Origin: Pseudomonadota bacterium
GTDB taxonomy: Bacteria > Pseudomonadota > Alphaproteobacteria > Rhizobiales > Rhizobiaceae
NCBI GenBank assembly: GCA_003242525.1
Contig: QGUU01000055.1
Span: 1 to 10,032, forward strand
Length of the DNA: 10,032 bases
Direction: 5' to 3'
The notes beneath the pieces were generated by a model, which saw only the letters and a program-made list of their open reading frames with translations, did no database searches and was not told where the DNA came from. Every line of letters starts with the position of its first letter. Position 1 is the stretch's first letter. Of the stretch, positions 1 through 7,871 are shown in pieces. The position numbers and the translations under genes were made by a program.

Positions 1-20
1 TGCGATTCCAGGAACCCGTC

Positions 21-53
21 AAGGAAAATCCGGGCAGCAACCCTCGCTGCCCG
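21..53 (-). terminator. Intrinsic terminator after ftsH
   Basis: A perfect 8-bp GC-rich inverted repeat (CGGGCAGC at 31-38 and GCTGCCCG at 46-53) encloses a 7-nt loop. Read on the minus strand it is followed by GATTTTCCTT, a short U-rich tract. It begins 3 nt past the ftsH stop codon, so it fits a rho-independent terminator ending the ftsH transcript. The T run is interrupted (TTTTCCTT), so termination may be partial. Bases 1-20 show nothing I can identify. Confidence 0.75.
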
Positions 54-56
54 CAC

Positions 57-2021
57 CTACCCTTGGCCATCTGGTTTCGTTTCTTCCCCCTCCGGCTGGG
101 GTTCCATGCCGCCTTCGGGCTCCGGACCCTTCTTCTTGCCGCGTGCGGCTCCGCCCGCCTTGGGAACCGCCGAGCCGCGCGAGGGCGGGGTATCGTCGCC
201 AAGGTCGCGGGAGGGCTTGTTGCCGGCAAGAAGCTGCTTGATCTCATCACCTGAAAGCGATTCGTATTCGAGCAAGCCTTCCGCCAGGGTAACCCAGTCC
301 TTCTTCTTTTTGGTCAGGATCTGCTTTGCCGACTCATAGGCTTCATCGATCAGCCGGCGCACCTCGGCGTCGATAAGCTGGGCTGTCTCTTCGGAAACGT
401 TCTGTTGGCGCGTCACCGAATGGCCAAGGAACACCTCTTCCTGATTGTCGCCATAGGCGACATGGCCGAGCTTGTCGGAAAAGCCCCAGCGCGTGACCAT
501 GGCCCGCGCCAGCTTGGTCGCCTGGTCGATATCGGAAGCGGCGCCGGACGTGATGTTCTCCTTGCCGAACTTCATTTCCTCCGCCACGCGCCCGCCCATC
601 ATGATGGCCAGCCGCGAAATCATGTACTTGTAGCTCATCGAGTAGCGGTCGCCCTCGGGAAGCTGCATGACCATGCCAAGCGCGCGCCCGCGCGGAATGA
701 TGGTTGCCTTGTGCAGCGGGTCGGCCGCCGGCACGTTGAGCGCAACGATCGCATGGCCGGCCTCGTGATAGGCCGTAAGCTCCTTCTCGGCCTGCGTCAT
801 GGCCGAGGAGCGGCGCTCCGCGCCCATCATGATCTTGTCCTTGGCATCCTCGAACTCGGCCATGGTGACCAGCCGCTTGTTGCGGCGAGCGGCCATGAGC
901 GCCGCCTCGTTGACGAGGTTGGCGAGGTCGGCACCCGAGAATCCGGGTGTGCCGCGTGCCAGCACCTTGAGGTCGACATTGGGCGCCAGCGGTACGTTGC
1001 GCACATGGACCTTGAGGATCTTCTCGCGGCCGATGATGTCCGGGTTCGGGACCACGACCTGGCGGTCGAAGCGGCCGGGTCGCAGCAATGCAGGATCGAG
1101 CACGTCCGGCCTGTTGGTGGCCGCGATCAGAATGATGGACTCATTGGATTCAAATCCGTCCATCTCCACCAGAAGCTGGTTCAGCGTCTGTTCGCGCTCG
1201 TCATTGCCGCCGCCGAGCCCGGCGCCGCGATGACGGCCGACGGCATCTATCTCGTCGATGAAGATGATGCAGGGCGCATTCTTCTTGGCCTGGTCAAACA
1301 TATCGCGCACGCGGCTTGCGCCGACGCCAACGAACATCTCGACGAAATCGGAACCGGAAATCGTGAAGAACGGCACATTCGCTTCGCCGGCGACGGACCG
1401 GGCAAGCAGGGTCTTGCCGGTGCCGGGCGGGCCGACCAGCAGCACGCCGCGCGGAATCTTGCCGCCGAGGCGCTGGAATTTCTGCGGATCGCGCAGGAAT
1501 TCCACGATCTCCTCAAGGTCCTCCTTGGCCTCGTCAACGCCGGCGACATCCTGGAAGGTCACGCGCCCATGCGCCTCGGTCAAAAGCTTCGCCTTGGATT
1601 TGCCAAAGCCCATGGCGCGGCCGGAGCCGGACTGCATTTGCCGCATGAAGAAGATCCACACGCCGAGGATCAGGATCATCGGCAGCCAGGAGATCAGGTA
1701 ACCGAACAGGCTGTTCGAGCCGTCGGTTTCGGGCCGCGCATTGATGATGACGTTCTTTTCCTCAAGCCGCGACACCAGCGACGGGTCGCCCGGCGAATAG
1801 GTCTGGAAACCGGTCTGGTTGTCGACATAGGAGCCGGTGATGCGGTCGCCAGAAATGGTCACGGACTTTACGCGGCCGCCTGAAAGGTCCTGCAGGAACT
1901 CCGAATAGGCAATATCGCGCGAGGCGCCGCGGGTCTGCGGGGCCTGGAACAGATTGAACAGGGCGATCAGCAGAACTGCTATGATCGCCCAAAGCGCAAG
2001 GTTGCGATAGTTCGGATTCAT
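57..2021 (-). CDS. ftsH: ATP-dependent zinc metalloprotease FtsH
   Basis: This is a membrane-anchored AAA+ protease that unfolds and degrades misassembled membrane proteins and some soluble regulators. It normally works as a hexamer in the inner membrane with the catalytic domains in the cytoplasm. The 654-residue protein has a first membrane helix at about residues 8-26, a short periplasmic domain, and a second helix at about 107-126. The AAA module shows Walker A GPPGTGKT at 197-204, the pore motif FVG at 230-232, Walker B IIFIDEID at 252-259, and the second region of homology at about 305-322 with candidate arginine fingers R314 and R317. The zinc protease motif HEAGH is at 419-423, and D497 is the probable third zinc ligand. 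The tail after about residue 600 is a Pro/Gly/Glu/Lys-rich, probably disordered extension. The ATG start is preceded by AGGAA at suitable spacing (2027-2031). The length is normal for the family. It has its own promoter candidate upstream and a terminator downstream. Confidence 0.98.
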   Translation of the reverse strand: MNPNYRNLALWAIIAVLLIALFNLFQAPQTRGASRDIAYSEFLQDLSGGRVKSVTISGDRITGSYVDNQTGFQTYSPGDPSLVSRLEEKNVIINARPETDGSNSLFGYLISWLPMILILGVWIFFMRQMQSGSGRAMGFGKSKAKLLTEAHGRVTFQDVAGVDEAKEDLEEIVEFLRDPQKFQRLGGKIPRGVLLVGPPGTGKTLLARSVAGEANVPFFTISGSDFVEMFVGVGASRVRDMFDQAKKNAPCIIFIDEIDAVGRHRGAGLGGGNDEREQTLNQLLVEMDGFESNESIILIAATNRPDVLDPALLRPGRFDRQVVVPNPDIIGREKILKVHVRNVPLAPNVDLKVLARGTPGFSGADLANLVNEAALMAARRNKRLVTMAEFEDAKDKIMMGAERRSSAMTQAEKELTAYHEAGHAIVALNVPAADPLHKATIIPRGRALGMVMQLPEGDRYSMSYKYMISRLAIMMGGRVAEEMKFGKENITSGAASDIDQATKLARAMVTRWGFSDKLGHVAYGDNQEEVFLGHSVTRQQNVSEETAQLIDAEVRRLIDEAYESAKQILTKKKKDWVTLAEGLLEYESLSGDEIKQLLAGNKPSRDLGDDTPPSRGSAVPKAGGAARGKKKGPEPEGGMEPQPEGEETKPDGQG

Positions 2022-2075
2022 TTACGTTCCTGTCGGCGCCGAAGCCGGGCGCATGGTGAGAAGAGAGTTGACGCT

Positions 2076-2104
2076 AACATAGGCAGCGCGCTTTGCCTTG
2101 CCAA
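2076..2104 (-). promoter_or_regulatory. Sigma70-type promoter for ftsH
   Basis: On the minus strand a -35 box TTGGCA (2099-2104, 5 of 6 matches to consensus) is separated by exactly 17 bp from a -10 box TATGTT (2076-2081, 4 of 6 matches). It sits in the 102-bp tilS-ftsH gap, implying a leader of roughly 50 nt. A small hairpin (GCGCC/GGCGC, 2036-2052) lies between the promoter and the Shine-Dalgarno sequence. This would let ftsH be transcribed independently of tilS. The boxes are seen in the sequence; activity is inferred. Confidence 0.5.
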
Positions 2105-2123
2105 GCATGACTGCATGAAGCGG

Positions 2124-3485
2124 TTAAGCATTAACGCAAGGTCCAACGGCAATGGGACCGGATAATGGCGGGTCAGGGATCGCCGGAGCGCCTACCATTT
2201 TGCTGATCGCGCGAGCAAGGGTAAGGTCGAAGCAGGACAGGAAGAGGTGCCATGGAGCCATGACGGGCTCGCACCAGCCCCGCTGCCTGCTTTCAGTTGC
2301 CAACAGTCCGGTTTCGCCGTCCAGAAGAACAGGCTCCGCCGCCAGCGCCGCTGCGGCTATGCTTTCAGGCACTTCCGCTGGAAGCGCGGCAATCTTCCCA
2401 ACCGCCTCCTCGCCTCGTGGAGCGACGATGAGGCTGGGCTTGATAGCACTCAACTTGATCCGTCTGCGGCCGTCCCACACCTGGCCGGCCGCAGCCCGGC
2501 CAGCCGGTGGCAGGTCTCGCGCTTCCCGGTGAAGGAAGATCCCGGTGCCGCGGGAGTCGATCACGCAGCGCGACAATGTGGCGCGCATCCGGCGCCCGGT
2601 GCTCAATCTCGCCAACAGATCATCGACCCTGTCTCTGGAAGGCGGGAACATATTGCCGCCGGTCACGGCAAGAAGCAGGCGCAGTGCATGGAGCGCGGCA
2701 TCCCGGTCGCTGGCGTTAACGAACTTTCGGTCAAGCCGGACAAGGCCGGGAACCGGCATGTCGGCCAGGGCCTGCACGAGCTTCCCGGCACGTGAATTGA
2801 GGTCGAGGCGGGCCCGCGCGGCGCGGCGGGCGGTAGACAAAGCCTCGGCCATGCGATCGTCATTGCCGGCCGCTCGCAGTCGCGGTCTTTCAAAACGCCT
2901 GTCCGAGTTGGTTGGATCGTCAATCCATCCGACATCTGCATTGCGCAGCAGGTCGCGCAACGTAGCCCTGCGGATTTCAAGCAGCGGGCGGACGATCCAG
3001 ACCCTGCCTTCACGGAGCGTCGCCGGCGCCATGCCCGCCAGTCCCAGAGCGTCCGCGTCGCTACCGCGTGCCTGTCGCATCCATATGGTCTCGGCCTGGT
3101 CGTCGGCCGTATGTCCGGTTGCAACAATGGACAAGCCGGCTTCATGCCCAGCCTGAGCCAGCAGGTGGTAACGCGCCTCCCGGGCCGCGGCGGGGATTCC
3201 GGCGGACGGCTTCGGCCCGCGCCACACGACGGTCCGGTGGGCGATTCCCCGGCTTTCGCACAGGCGTGCGACGCCTTCAGCCTCTGCCGCGGAATCGGGC
3301 CGCAGAGCATGATCGACGGTCACCGCCAGCAGGCGTGCGTCCGGATAGTGCCGGTCGAGATGGGATTTGAGGAGAAGCAGAAGGGCGACGGAGTCGCTGC
3401 CTCCGGAGACCGCGGCGACGACGCCGCCGGAAAAATCAAAGGAAGAGAACGGCGCAAGCTCCTGCCCGGCCGCGATCGTCAGCAC
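2124..3485 (-). CDS. tilS: tRNA(Ile)-lysidine synthase TilS
   Basis: TilS uses ATP and lysine to convert C34 of the CAU-anticodon tRNA-Ile to lysidine. The modified tRNA then reads AUA codons and is charged with isoleucine; the enzyme is cytoplasmic and usually essential. The 453-residue product has the PP-loop ATP pyrophosphatase motif SGGSDS at 27-32, VDHALRP at 57-63, the family signature GHTADDQAET at 124-133, and WIDDPTNSD at 187-195. The last ~110 residues correspond in position to the TilS C-terminal domain but are weakly conserved by eye. The start is GTG and overlaps the end of cpoB: the sequence GTGCTGA holds the start and the cpoB TGA stop, a 7-nt overlap. This suggests translational coupling; the nearest SD-like AGGA is rather far upstream. 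A GTG start 26 residues before the P-loop fits the family, and no better start was seen. Confidence 0.95.
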   Translation of the reverse strand: MLTIAAGQELAPFSSFDFSGGVVAAVSGGSDSVALLLLLKSHLDRHYPDARLLAVTVDHALRPDSAAEAEGVARLCESRGIAHRTVVWRGPKPSAGIPAAAREARYHLLAQAGHEAGLSIVATGHTADDQAETIWMRQARGSDADALGLAGMAPATLREGRVWIVRPLLEIRRATLRDLLRNADVGWIDDPTNSDRRFERPRLRAAGNDDRMAEALSTARRAARARLDLNSRAGKLVQALADMPVPGLVRLDRKFVNASDRDAALHALRLLLAVTGGNMFPPSRDRVDDLLARLSTGRRMRATLSRCVIDSRGTGIFLHREARDLPPAGRAAAGQVWDGRRRIKLSAIKPSLIVAPRGEEAVGKIAALPAEVPESIAAAALAAEPVLLDGETGLLATESRQRGWCEPVMAPWHLFLSCFDLTLARAISKMVGAPAIPDPPLSGPIAVGPCVNA

Positions 3486-4456
3486 GAGGCGAGCGCCCGT
3501 TCCTGCTTGATGCGCGATTTGAGCGCGCTGGAGATGTCTGGATAGCGCTTGCCGATCTCGGCAAAGGTCGCACAGGCGACATCGCGCTGGTTGAGGCCAG
3601 CCAGGGACACGCCGAGCTTGAGAAGCATGTCGGGCGCCTTCTTGGCCTTGGGATAGTCCTTCGAGGCTGCGAGAAACACTTCCGCGGCGTCGCGATATTT
3701 CTGCTGCCCGAGCAGCGCCTCGCCCAGCCAGTAATGCGCATCCGCCGCCTTCGGATCTTTCGGGAAGCGGGTGACGTGATCGCGGAATCCCTGTTCGGCC
3801 GTTTTGTAGTCCCCTGAAAGGATGAACTGGTAGGAATTGCGGTAGAGCTCTTCCGGATCGTCCGTGGGGGGCAGCGCCGCAACGACAGCCCCGCCGTCGA
3901 CTGCCGGGGGCTCGGGTTCAGCGGCGGCCTGTCCGGCATCTATGACATTGCCGTCCTTGTCCACGGTAATGGTTCCGAATGTTTTCGGCGGAGCGCCCTG
4001 AATGACCCGACCCGGTTCACCATTCCCGGAATCGACGATGATCTCGCCGATGTCGTCGACAGGCCGGGTAGCGGGCGCCTCCGCGACGCTGCTGCCTGTG
4101 TCGCCTCCTGCGTCCGATTTCTTCTGCGGCGCCTGGCCACCGCTTTCGAGTTGCTGGAGGCGAAACTCGTTATCTTCCTGCTGCTTACGGATCTGCTCCT
4201 GCATCTGCAGGATCTGGAAGTTGAGTTCCTCGATCTTGCCGTTCAGTTGGCGGATCTGGTCCTCGATGCCGGCCAGACCCGCAACCCCGGACTGCTGGGC
4301 AAGCTGCACCTGCTTTTCCTGCTTGCCACCCAGGACGCCAAGCGTGGGAAGGCGGAACGTAAAGCCCCCCTCCGGTGCACCGTTCTGGGCGTGTACAGGC
4401 GTGGCTGCCACAAGCAGCGCTGCAAGCGTGCCGCTGAGGATAGTTCGAAAATGCAT
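3479..4456 (-). CDS. cpoB: Cell division coordinator CpoB (YbgF), Tol-Pal associated periplasmic TPR protein
   Basis: In E. coli, CpoB is periplasmic, binds TolA, and coordinates peptidoglycan synthesis by PBP1B with outer-membrane constriction at the division septum. The 325-residue protein starts with a Sec signal peptide whose likely cleavage follows VHA at residue 23. A heptad-like Gln/Glu/Leu-rich coiled coil at about 62-105 matches the YbgF trimerisation segment. A Pro/Gly/Ala/Asp-rich linker spans about 106-198, and tetratricopeptide repeats fill about 200-315. Final residues ASC overlap the start of tilS. The ATG has a good SD (GAGAGG, about 8 nt spacing). It lies downstream of pal as in the classical tol-pal cluster, but a strong terminator separates the two, so it probably needs its own promoter or read-through. 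The linker is longer than in E. coli YbgF, which accounts for the greater length. Confidence 0.93.
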   Translation of the reverse strand: MHFRTILSGTLAALLVAATPVHAQNGAPEGGFTFRLPTLGVLGGKQEKQVQLAQQSGVAGLAGIEDQIRQLNGKIEELNFQILQMQEQIRKQQEDNEFRLQQLESGGQAPQKKSDAGGDTGSSVAEAPATRPVDDIGEIIVDSGNGEPGRVIQGAPPKTFGTITVDKDGNVIDAGQAAAEPEPPAVDGGAVVAALPPTDDPEELYRNSYQFILSGDYKTAEQGFRDHVTRFPKDPKAADAHYWLGEALLGQQKYRDAAEVFLAASKDYPKAKKAPDMLLKLGVSLAGLNQRDVACATFAEIGKRYPDISSALKSRIKQERALASC

Positions 4457-4586
4457 GAGCCTCTCGCCTCGGAATTAAAGCCTTGGATGGGGCAGGGTCG
4501 CGGGAAGCCGCTAGCCGGCGGTCCTGCCGCACCCGCTTCTAGCAGGGCGCGAGACTTCGGCCAAATTTTGTTGATGGCGGCTCAAC
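4457..4586 (-). other. cpoB upstream region, no clear promoter
   Basis: This gap lies between the post-pal terminator and the cpoB start. It must hold a promoter if the terminator is efficient, yet I see no good sigma70 match. The best -10-like string is TTTAAT on the minus strand, about 20 nt before the start codon, with no convincing -35 box 17 nt upstream. The remainder is GC-rich with only short (4-5 bp) inverted repeats. Confidence 0.3.
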
Positions 4587-4616
4587 AAAAAAGGCAGCAC
4601 TGCGGCTGCCTTTTTT
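4587..4616 (-). terminator. Strong, symmetric intrinsic terminator after pal
   Basis: A perfect 12-bp inverted repeat (AAAAAAGGCAGC at 4587-4598 and GCTGCCTTTTTT at 4605-4616) surrounds a 6-nt loop. Either strand therefore gives a GGCAGC/GCTGCC stem followed by six U residues. On the minus strand it begins 31 nt after the pal stop codon and should end the tol-pal transcript. A second small inverted repeat (GTTGA/TCAAC, 4570-4586) directly follows it in the direction of transcription. No plus-strand gene ends here, so the symmetry probably has no separate role. Confidence 0.88.
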
Positions 4617-4647
4617 GGATGCGCGAAACCTTGCCCCCAGGGGCCAG

Positions 4648-5151
4648 TCAGCTTCCGGCGCCTGCCAGCGTCGTGACGGCGCGGCGGTTCTGCGACCAGC
4701 AGGAAATGTCGTCGCAAACGGCGACCGGACGTTCCTTGCCGTAGGAGATCGTCTTGATGCGGTTGGCAGCCACGCCCAGCGAAGCCAGATAGTCGCGGGT
4801 GGCGGCGGCGCGCCGGGCACCGAGCGCGAGGTTGTATTCGCGCGTGCCGCGTTCGTCCGCATGACCTTCGATGACGATCTGGTACTGCGAGTACTTGTTG
4901 AGCCACTGCGCCTGACGGGCCAGTGTCTGCTGCGCGTCTGCGCGGATCGCCGAAGAGTCGGTGTCGAAGAAGATGCGGTCGCCGACATTGACGGTGAAGT
5001 CCTGTGCGGACCCTGGCGTCGCGGCACCGGCGCCAAGGCCAAGATCGGCGGCGCTGTTGGGTGTCTTCTTCGAGGCGCAGCCGGCCAGCGCTAGCGATGC
5101 GACCAGCGCGACCATTACAGGGTTCGATGCAAGTTTCGCGATACGGCGCAT
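4648..5151 (-). CDS. pal: Peptidoglycan-associated lipoprotein Pal (Omp16-like)
   Basis: Pal is an outer-membrane lipoprotein that binds diaminopimelate-containing peptidoglycan through an OmpA-like domain and interacts with TolB and TolA. It anchors the outer membrane to the wall during constriction. From the chosen start the protein has 167 residues: a lipoprotein signal peptide with lipobox LAGC and lipidated Cys25, a short Gly/Ala-rich linker, and an OmpA_C domain at about 55-160. That domain contains NVGDRIFFD (55-63), GHADERGTREYN (96-107) and NRRAV (155-159). Two cysteines, C146 and C151, lie near the end. The length and sequence recall Brucella Omp16 (168 residues, from memory). The frame stays open upstream to a GTG at 5220, but the ATG at 5151 is preferred because it has a strong SD and begins a proper lipoprotein signal peptide. 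Confidence 0.96.
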   Translation of the reverse strand: MRRIAKLASNPVMVALVASLALAGCASKKTPNSAADLGLGAGAATPGSAQDFTVNVGDRIFFDTDSSAIRADAQQTLARQAQWLNKYSQYQIVIEGHADERGTREYNLALGARRAAATRDYLASLGVAANRIKTISYGKERPVAVCDDISCWSQNRRAVTTLAGAGS

Positions 5152-5155
5152 GCCG

Positions 5156-5164
5156 CCTCTCCTT
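5156..5164 (-). promoter_or_regulatory. Ribosome binding site that fixes the pal start
   Basis: The minus strand reads AAGGAGAGG followed by CGGC and ATG. This near-consensus Shine-Dalgarno sequence selects the ATG at 5149-5151 over the in-frame GTG at 5218-5220, which would add 23 residues with no sense as a signal peptide. Confidence 0.85.
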
Positions 5165-5381
5165 CGCATTTCGAAAGGTTTCATTGATCCATCAGTAACC
5201 ACGTTTGGGTTAACGGCCACCCAAGAAACAGGGTTAAAAATCGGTTGCGACCGCCTTCCTCCACCAGTTCCCCAGCGGTTCGGCGATCACATCTGGCGCC
5301 GACACTGGGCTGAAATGCGGCCAAAACGCGGCCATGCCATGGAAAAGACGCTCTGGCCGCGAGATGGCAGCGCCGTGATGC
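5165..5381 (-). promoter_or_regulatory. tolB-pal intergenic region with GGTTAA-type elements
   Basis: This is an unusually long gap inside the tol-pal cluster. On the plus strand GGGTTAA occurs at 5207-5213 and again at 5231-5237, a direct repeat with 24-bp period. The second copy is part of GGTTAA-AA-ATCGGTT (5232-5246), which matches an element upstream of tolQ at 13 of 15 positions. The bases TTAA-N7-TTGC (5234-5248) resemble a degraded CtrA site. I see no convincing sigma70 promoter. Closer to tolB, an imperfect hairpin (about 5347-5375, minus strand CGCTGCC with GGC-CAG-AGCG) is followed by TCTTTTCC and could be a weak terminator or attenuator. The function of the region is inferred. Confidence 0.4.
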
Positions 5382-6704
5382 CTATTCGAGAAGCGGCGAC
5401 CACGCCGGGTCCGAAGCGAAATTGGGCGTGGGGATCGGCTGTTCGTTACGTCCGGTCAGGTCGATCGAAAAAAGCTTCGGGCCGCCCGAGCCCGGAACGT
5501 CGCGGAAGAACATCAGCACGCGACCATTTGGCGCCCAGGTTGGTCCCTCCTGCTGGAAGCCCGTGGAAAGAATGCGCTCGCCCGAACCGTCCGTGCGCAT
5601 CACGCCAATCTGGAACTGGCCGGCTGCCTGCTTGGTGAAGGCGATCAGGTCCCCTCGCGGCGACCAGACGGGGGTCGAATAGACACCCTCGCCGAAGGAG
5701 ATTCGCTGAGGGTTCGAGCCGTCCGCACCCATGACGTAGATCTGCGAACGCCCGCTGCCGCCGCCGCGATCCGAGGTGAAGACGATCTGCGAGCCATCCG
5801 GGGAATAGGAAGGCGAAGTGTCGATTGCGGAGGAATTGGTCAGCCGTGTCGTGCTCCGACTCCTCAGGTCCATGGCAAAGATGTTGGAATTGCCGTCGTC
5901 ACGCAGCAGACTCATGATGACCTTCTGGCCATCGGGGGAGAAGCGCGGGGCAAAGGTCATGCCGGGGAAATTGCCGACCAGTTCGCGCTGGCCCGTCTCG
6001 ATCTGCAACAGGTAGACCCGCGGCTGGCCGCCCTCATAGGACATGTAGGTGATTTCCTGGCGGTTCGGCGAGAAGCGCGGCGTCAGCACGATCGAACTGC
6101 CGTTGGACAGGTAGCGTATGTTGGCGCCGTCCTGGTCCATGATGGCAAGCCGCTTCTTGCGCGAATCCTTCGGCCCGGATTCGTCGATGAAAACGACACG
6201 CGTGTCGAAATAGCCCTTTTCGCCGGTCAGCCGCTCATAGATGGCATCGGCGATGATATGGCCGATGCGGCGCTTGTTGGCGTTGTTGGAGAAGAACTGC
6301 TCGCCGGAGAGTTGCTGGCCGGCGAAAGTGTCCCACAGGCGGTACTCCGCGCGAATGCGGCCGTCCGCCTCCTGGCGCACGCGTCCCGTAACCAGCGCCT
6401 GTGCATTGATGACCTTCCAGTCATCGAAGCGTGGTGCCACGTCGGGGTTCGAGATCTTCTCGATGAAGGCGCCGTGGTCAATCGGTGCGAAAAGACCCGA
6501 GCGCTTCAAGTCGGCCTCGACGATGCCGGATATCTCCTTGCCCAGTGCATCGCCCTGAAAGTCGGTAATGGCAATCGGCAGCGGCTCGATTGTGCCCTTG
6601 TTGACGTCGATTTCCACCAGCGCATGCGCCGGCGACGCGGCAAACGACCAGAAGCCTGAAGCGATCGCGCCGATCGTCATGAGGGTGGCAATGAATGTCT
6701 TCAT
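5382..6704 (-). CDS. tolB: Tol-Pal system periplasmic beta-propeller protein TolB
   Basis: TolB is a soluble periplasmic protein that shuttles between Pal and TolA and controls how much Pal is free to bind peptidoglycan. From the chosen ATG it has 440 residues, normal for the family. It begins with a Sec signal peptide, likely cleaved after AHA at residue 28. A TolB N-terminal alpha/beta domain spans about 29-170. The C-terminal propeller is marked by repeats with an SP(D/N)G-like core: TPRFSP 208, APRFSPDG 252, SPSYSPDG 297, TPVWSPRG 344, GPTWAPNG 387 and DPAWSP 432. The frame is open upstream by 45 more codons, but that extension reads as non-coding and would bury the signal peptide, so the ATG at 6704 is chosen; its SD (GAGG) is about 10 nt upstream. 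The gap from tolA is 50 nt, suggesting the same transcript as tolQRA. Confidence 0.96.
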   Translation of the reverse strand: MKTFIATLMTIGAIASGFWSFAASPAHALVEIDVNKGTIEPLPIAITDFQGDALGKEISGIVEADLKRSGLFAPIDHGAFIEKISNPDVAPRFDDWKVINAQALVTGRVRQEADGRIRAEYRLWDTFAGQQLSGEQFFSNNANKRRIGHIIADAIYERLTGEKGYFDTRVVFIDESGPKDSRKKRLAIMDQDGANIRYLSNGSSIVLTPRFSPNRQEITYMSYEGGQPRVYLLQIETGQRELVGNFPGMTFAPRFSPDGQKVIMSLLRDDGNSNIFAMDLRSRSTTRLTNSSAIDTSPSYSPDGSQIVFTSDRGGGSGRSQIYVMGADGSNPQRISFGEGVYSTPVWSPRGDLIAFTKQAAGQFQIGVMRTDGSGERILSTGFQQEGPTWAPNGRVLMFFRDVPGSGGPKLFSIDLTGRNEQPIPTPNFASDPAWSPLLE

Positions 6705-6754
6705 ATCGCGTGAGCCTCGTTTTCTCGCGGGCTGAGGGGCGGAGCCCAGGAATC

Positions 6755-7867
6755 CTAGAACATGTCGCTCGGGTCGAAGTTGACGACCACTTCGGCCCAG
6801 GTCTCGTATTTGTCTGCAGGCAGGTTGAAGGGAGCACATTTCTGCACCGCCCGCACCGCCGATTCGGCTGCCGTGCGACCGGGGCCCGACGATGCGCCAC
6901 CCTTGATGACCTCGGGGCGGCCTTCGAGTTCGCCGGAACGGTCGAGGCGGAATCGCACCGACACTTTCAGCGTCTCGGCATCATCGACTCCTGCGGGAAT
7001 GTTCCAGCAGCGGCCGAGAGCCTGTCGGAGCGCGTCCATTTCATTGGCCGACAGCTTGTTGGCGCCTGTATTCCTTTCGCCGCCAAGCGAAGCCTGCTGG
7101 CTGGAACGCTTGGCGCCACCGCCGGACGCCTTTTCCTTGTTCAGCAAGGCGGCAATCCTGTCGTCCAGGGATTTGTCGCTGGATTCCGGCCGCGAGGAGG
7201 CTTGTTTCGCAGGCTTGTCGGATTCCTTGCGTTCCGGCGCCTTTGCGGTTTCGGCCTGGGCGACCTGCGGCTTCGGTCGTGCGGCCGGTGCGGGCGCGCT
7301 GTCGGGCAGGCGGATGCTTTCCTGCGGCTGCTCGGCGGCAATGGCTTCGGCAATCGGATCGGGCTTCTCCGGCTGCGGCTCGGCCTGCGCCGTCTTCTGC
7401 TCGGCAGGCTCCGGCGCCGGCTCGGGCTTCACCTCCTGCCTGGGCTGGGGCTTGGGTGCAACCTCCGTAGCAGGAACCGGCTTCGGCTCCTCCTTCGGCT
7501 TTGGCACATCTTCGGATTTGGGCTGTTCCTTTGGCTTGGGCGCAGGCGGCGGAGCATCTGCCGCTTCCACCGGCCTGGGTTTGGCTTCGGGGGTAGGTGG
7601 CTTGTCGGTATCGACACTGTTGTCGCCGACCTTCTGCGCATCGGCAACGATATCGGGGCGCTGCGTAGGTGTGGGCGCCGGCGTTTCGCGCATGGTCGCC
7701 TTCTTGTCGCCTTCCAGGATCTGCGTCATCGATTCAACAGGCACGATATCGACAGGCAGGGCCTCGACGTCGCTGACGTCAAATGCGGAAGGCGCGCGCA
7801 GCGTGAACAAGCCAAGGGCCAGCGCCGCGGCGTGCATGATCACCGATGTGGTGAGCCCGACCTTCAA
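6755..7867 (-). CDS. tolA: Tol-Pal system inner-membrane linker protein TolA
   Basis: TolA spans the periplasm and transmits proton-motive-force-driven motion from TolQR to TolB and Pal. The 370-residue product has an N-terminal membrane anchor at about 7-23. A long Pro/Glu/Lys/Ala-rich domain II (about 60-230) replaces the Ala/Lys/Glu helical domain of E. coli TolA, and a TolA/TonB-like C-terminal domain lies at about 270-370. The C-terminal domain has two cysteines, C287 in GRCWN and C344 in VQKCAPF, which could form a disulfide as in other TolA proteins. The start is TTG: it is 4 nt past the tolR stop, AGGA precedes it by 8 nt inside the tolR coding end, and the next Met (residue 11) falls inside the membrane helix. 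Domain II is low in complexity and hard to align, but the two ends and the position make the assignment firm. Confidence 0.93.
   Translation of the reverse strand: MKVGLTTSVIMHAAALALGLFTLRAPSAFDVSDVEALPVDIVPVESMTQILEGDKKATMRETPAPTPTQRPDIVADAQKVGDNSVDTDKPPTPEAKPRPVEAADAPPPAPKPKEQPKSEDVPKPKEEPKPVPATEVAPKPQPRQEVKPEPAPEPAEQKTAQAEPQPEKPDPIAEAIAAEQPQESIRLPDSAPAPAARPKPQVAQAETAKAPERKESDKPAKQASSRPESSDKSLDDRIAALLNKEKASGGGAKRSSQQASLGGERNTGANKLSANEMDALRQALGRCWNIPAGVDDAETLKVSVRFRLDRSGELEGRPEVIKGGASSGPGRTAAESAVRAVQKCAPFNLPADKYETWAEVVVNFDPSDMF
7178..7606 (-). repeat. Low-complexity Pro/Glu/Lys-rich coding tract in tolA
   Basis: Residues about 88-230 of TolA consist largely of imperfect Pro-Lys, Pro-Glu and Ala-Pro units such as PKPKE and PEPAPEPAE. 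The units are too degenerate to be a clean tandem repeat. This type of segment tends to vary in length between strains and forms the extended periplasm-spanning arm of TolA. Confidence 0.6.
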
Positions 7868-7871
7868 CCTG

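Noticed and set aside
405..1883. A 492-codon open frame on the plus strand opposite ftsH
   Set aside because: The product is His/Arg/Asp/Gly-rich, typical of the reverse complement of a GC-biased gene, with no recognisable motif. It lies wholly within ftsH.
6705..6839. An N-terminal extension of tolB by 45 codons
   Set aside because: It would overlap the end of tolA and place the signal peptide internally. The ATG at 6704 begins a normal Sec signal peptide.
7178..7606. The repetitive tolA tract as a possible tandem or CRISPR-like repeat
   Set aside because: There is no regular unit or spacer. It is an in-frame Pro/Lys/Glu-rich coding tract expected of TolA domain II.
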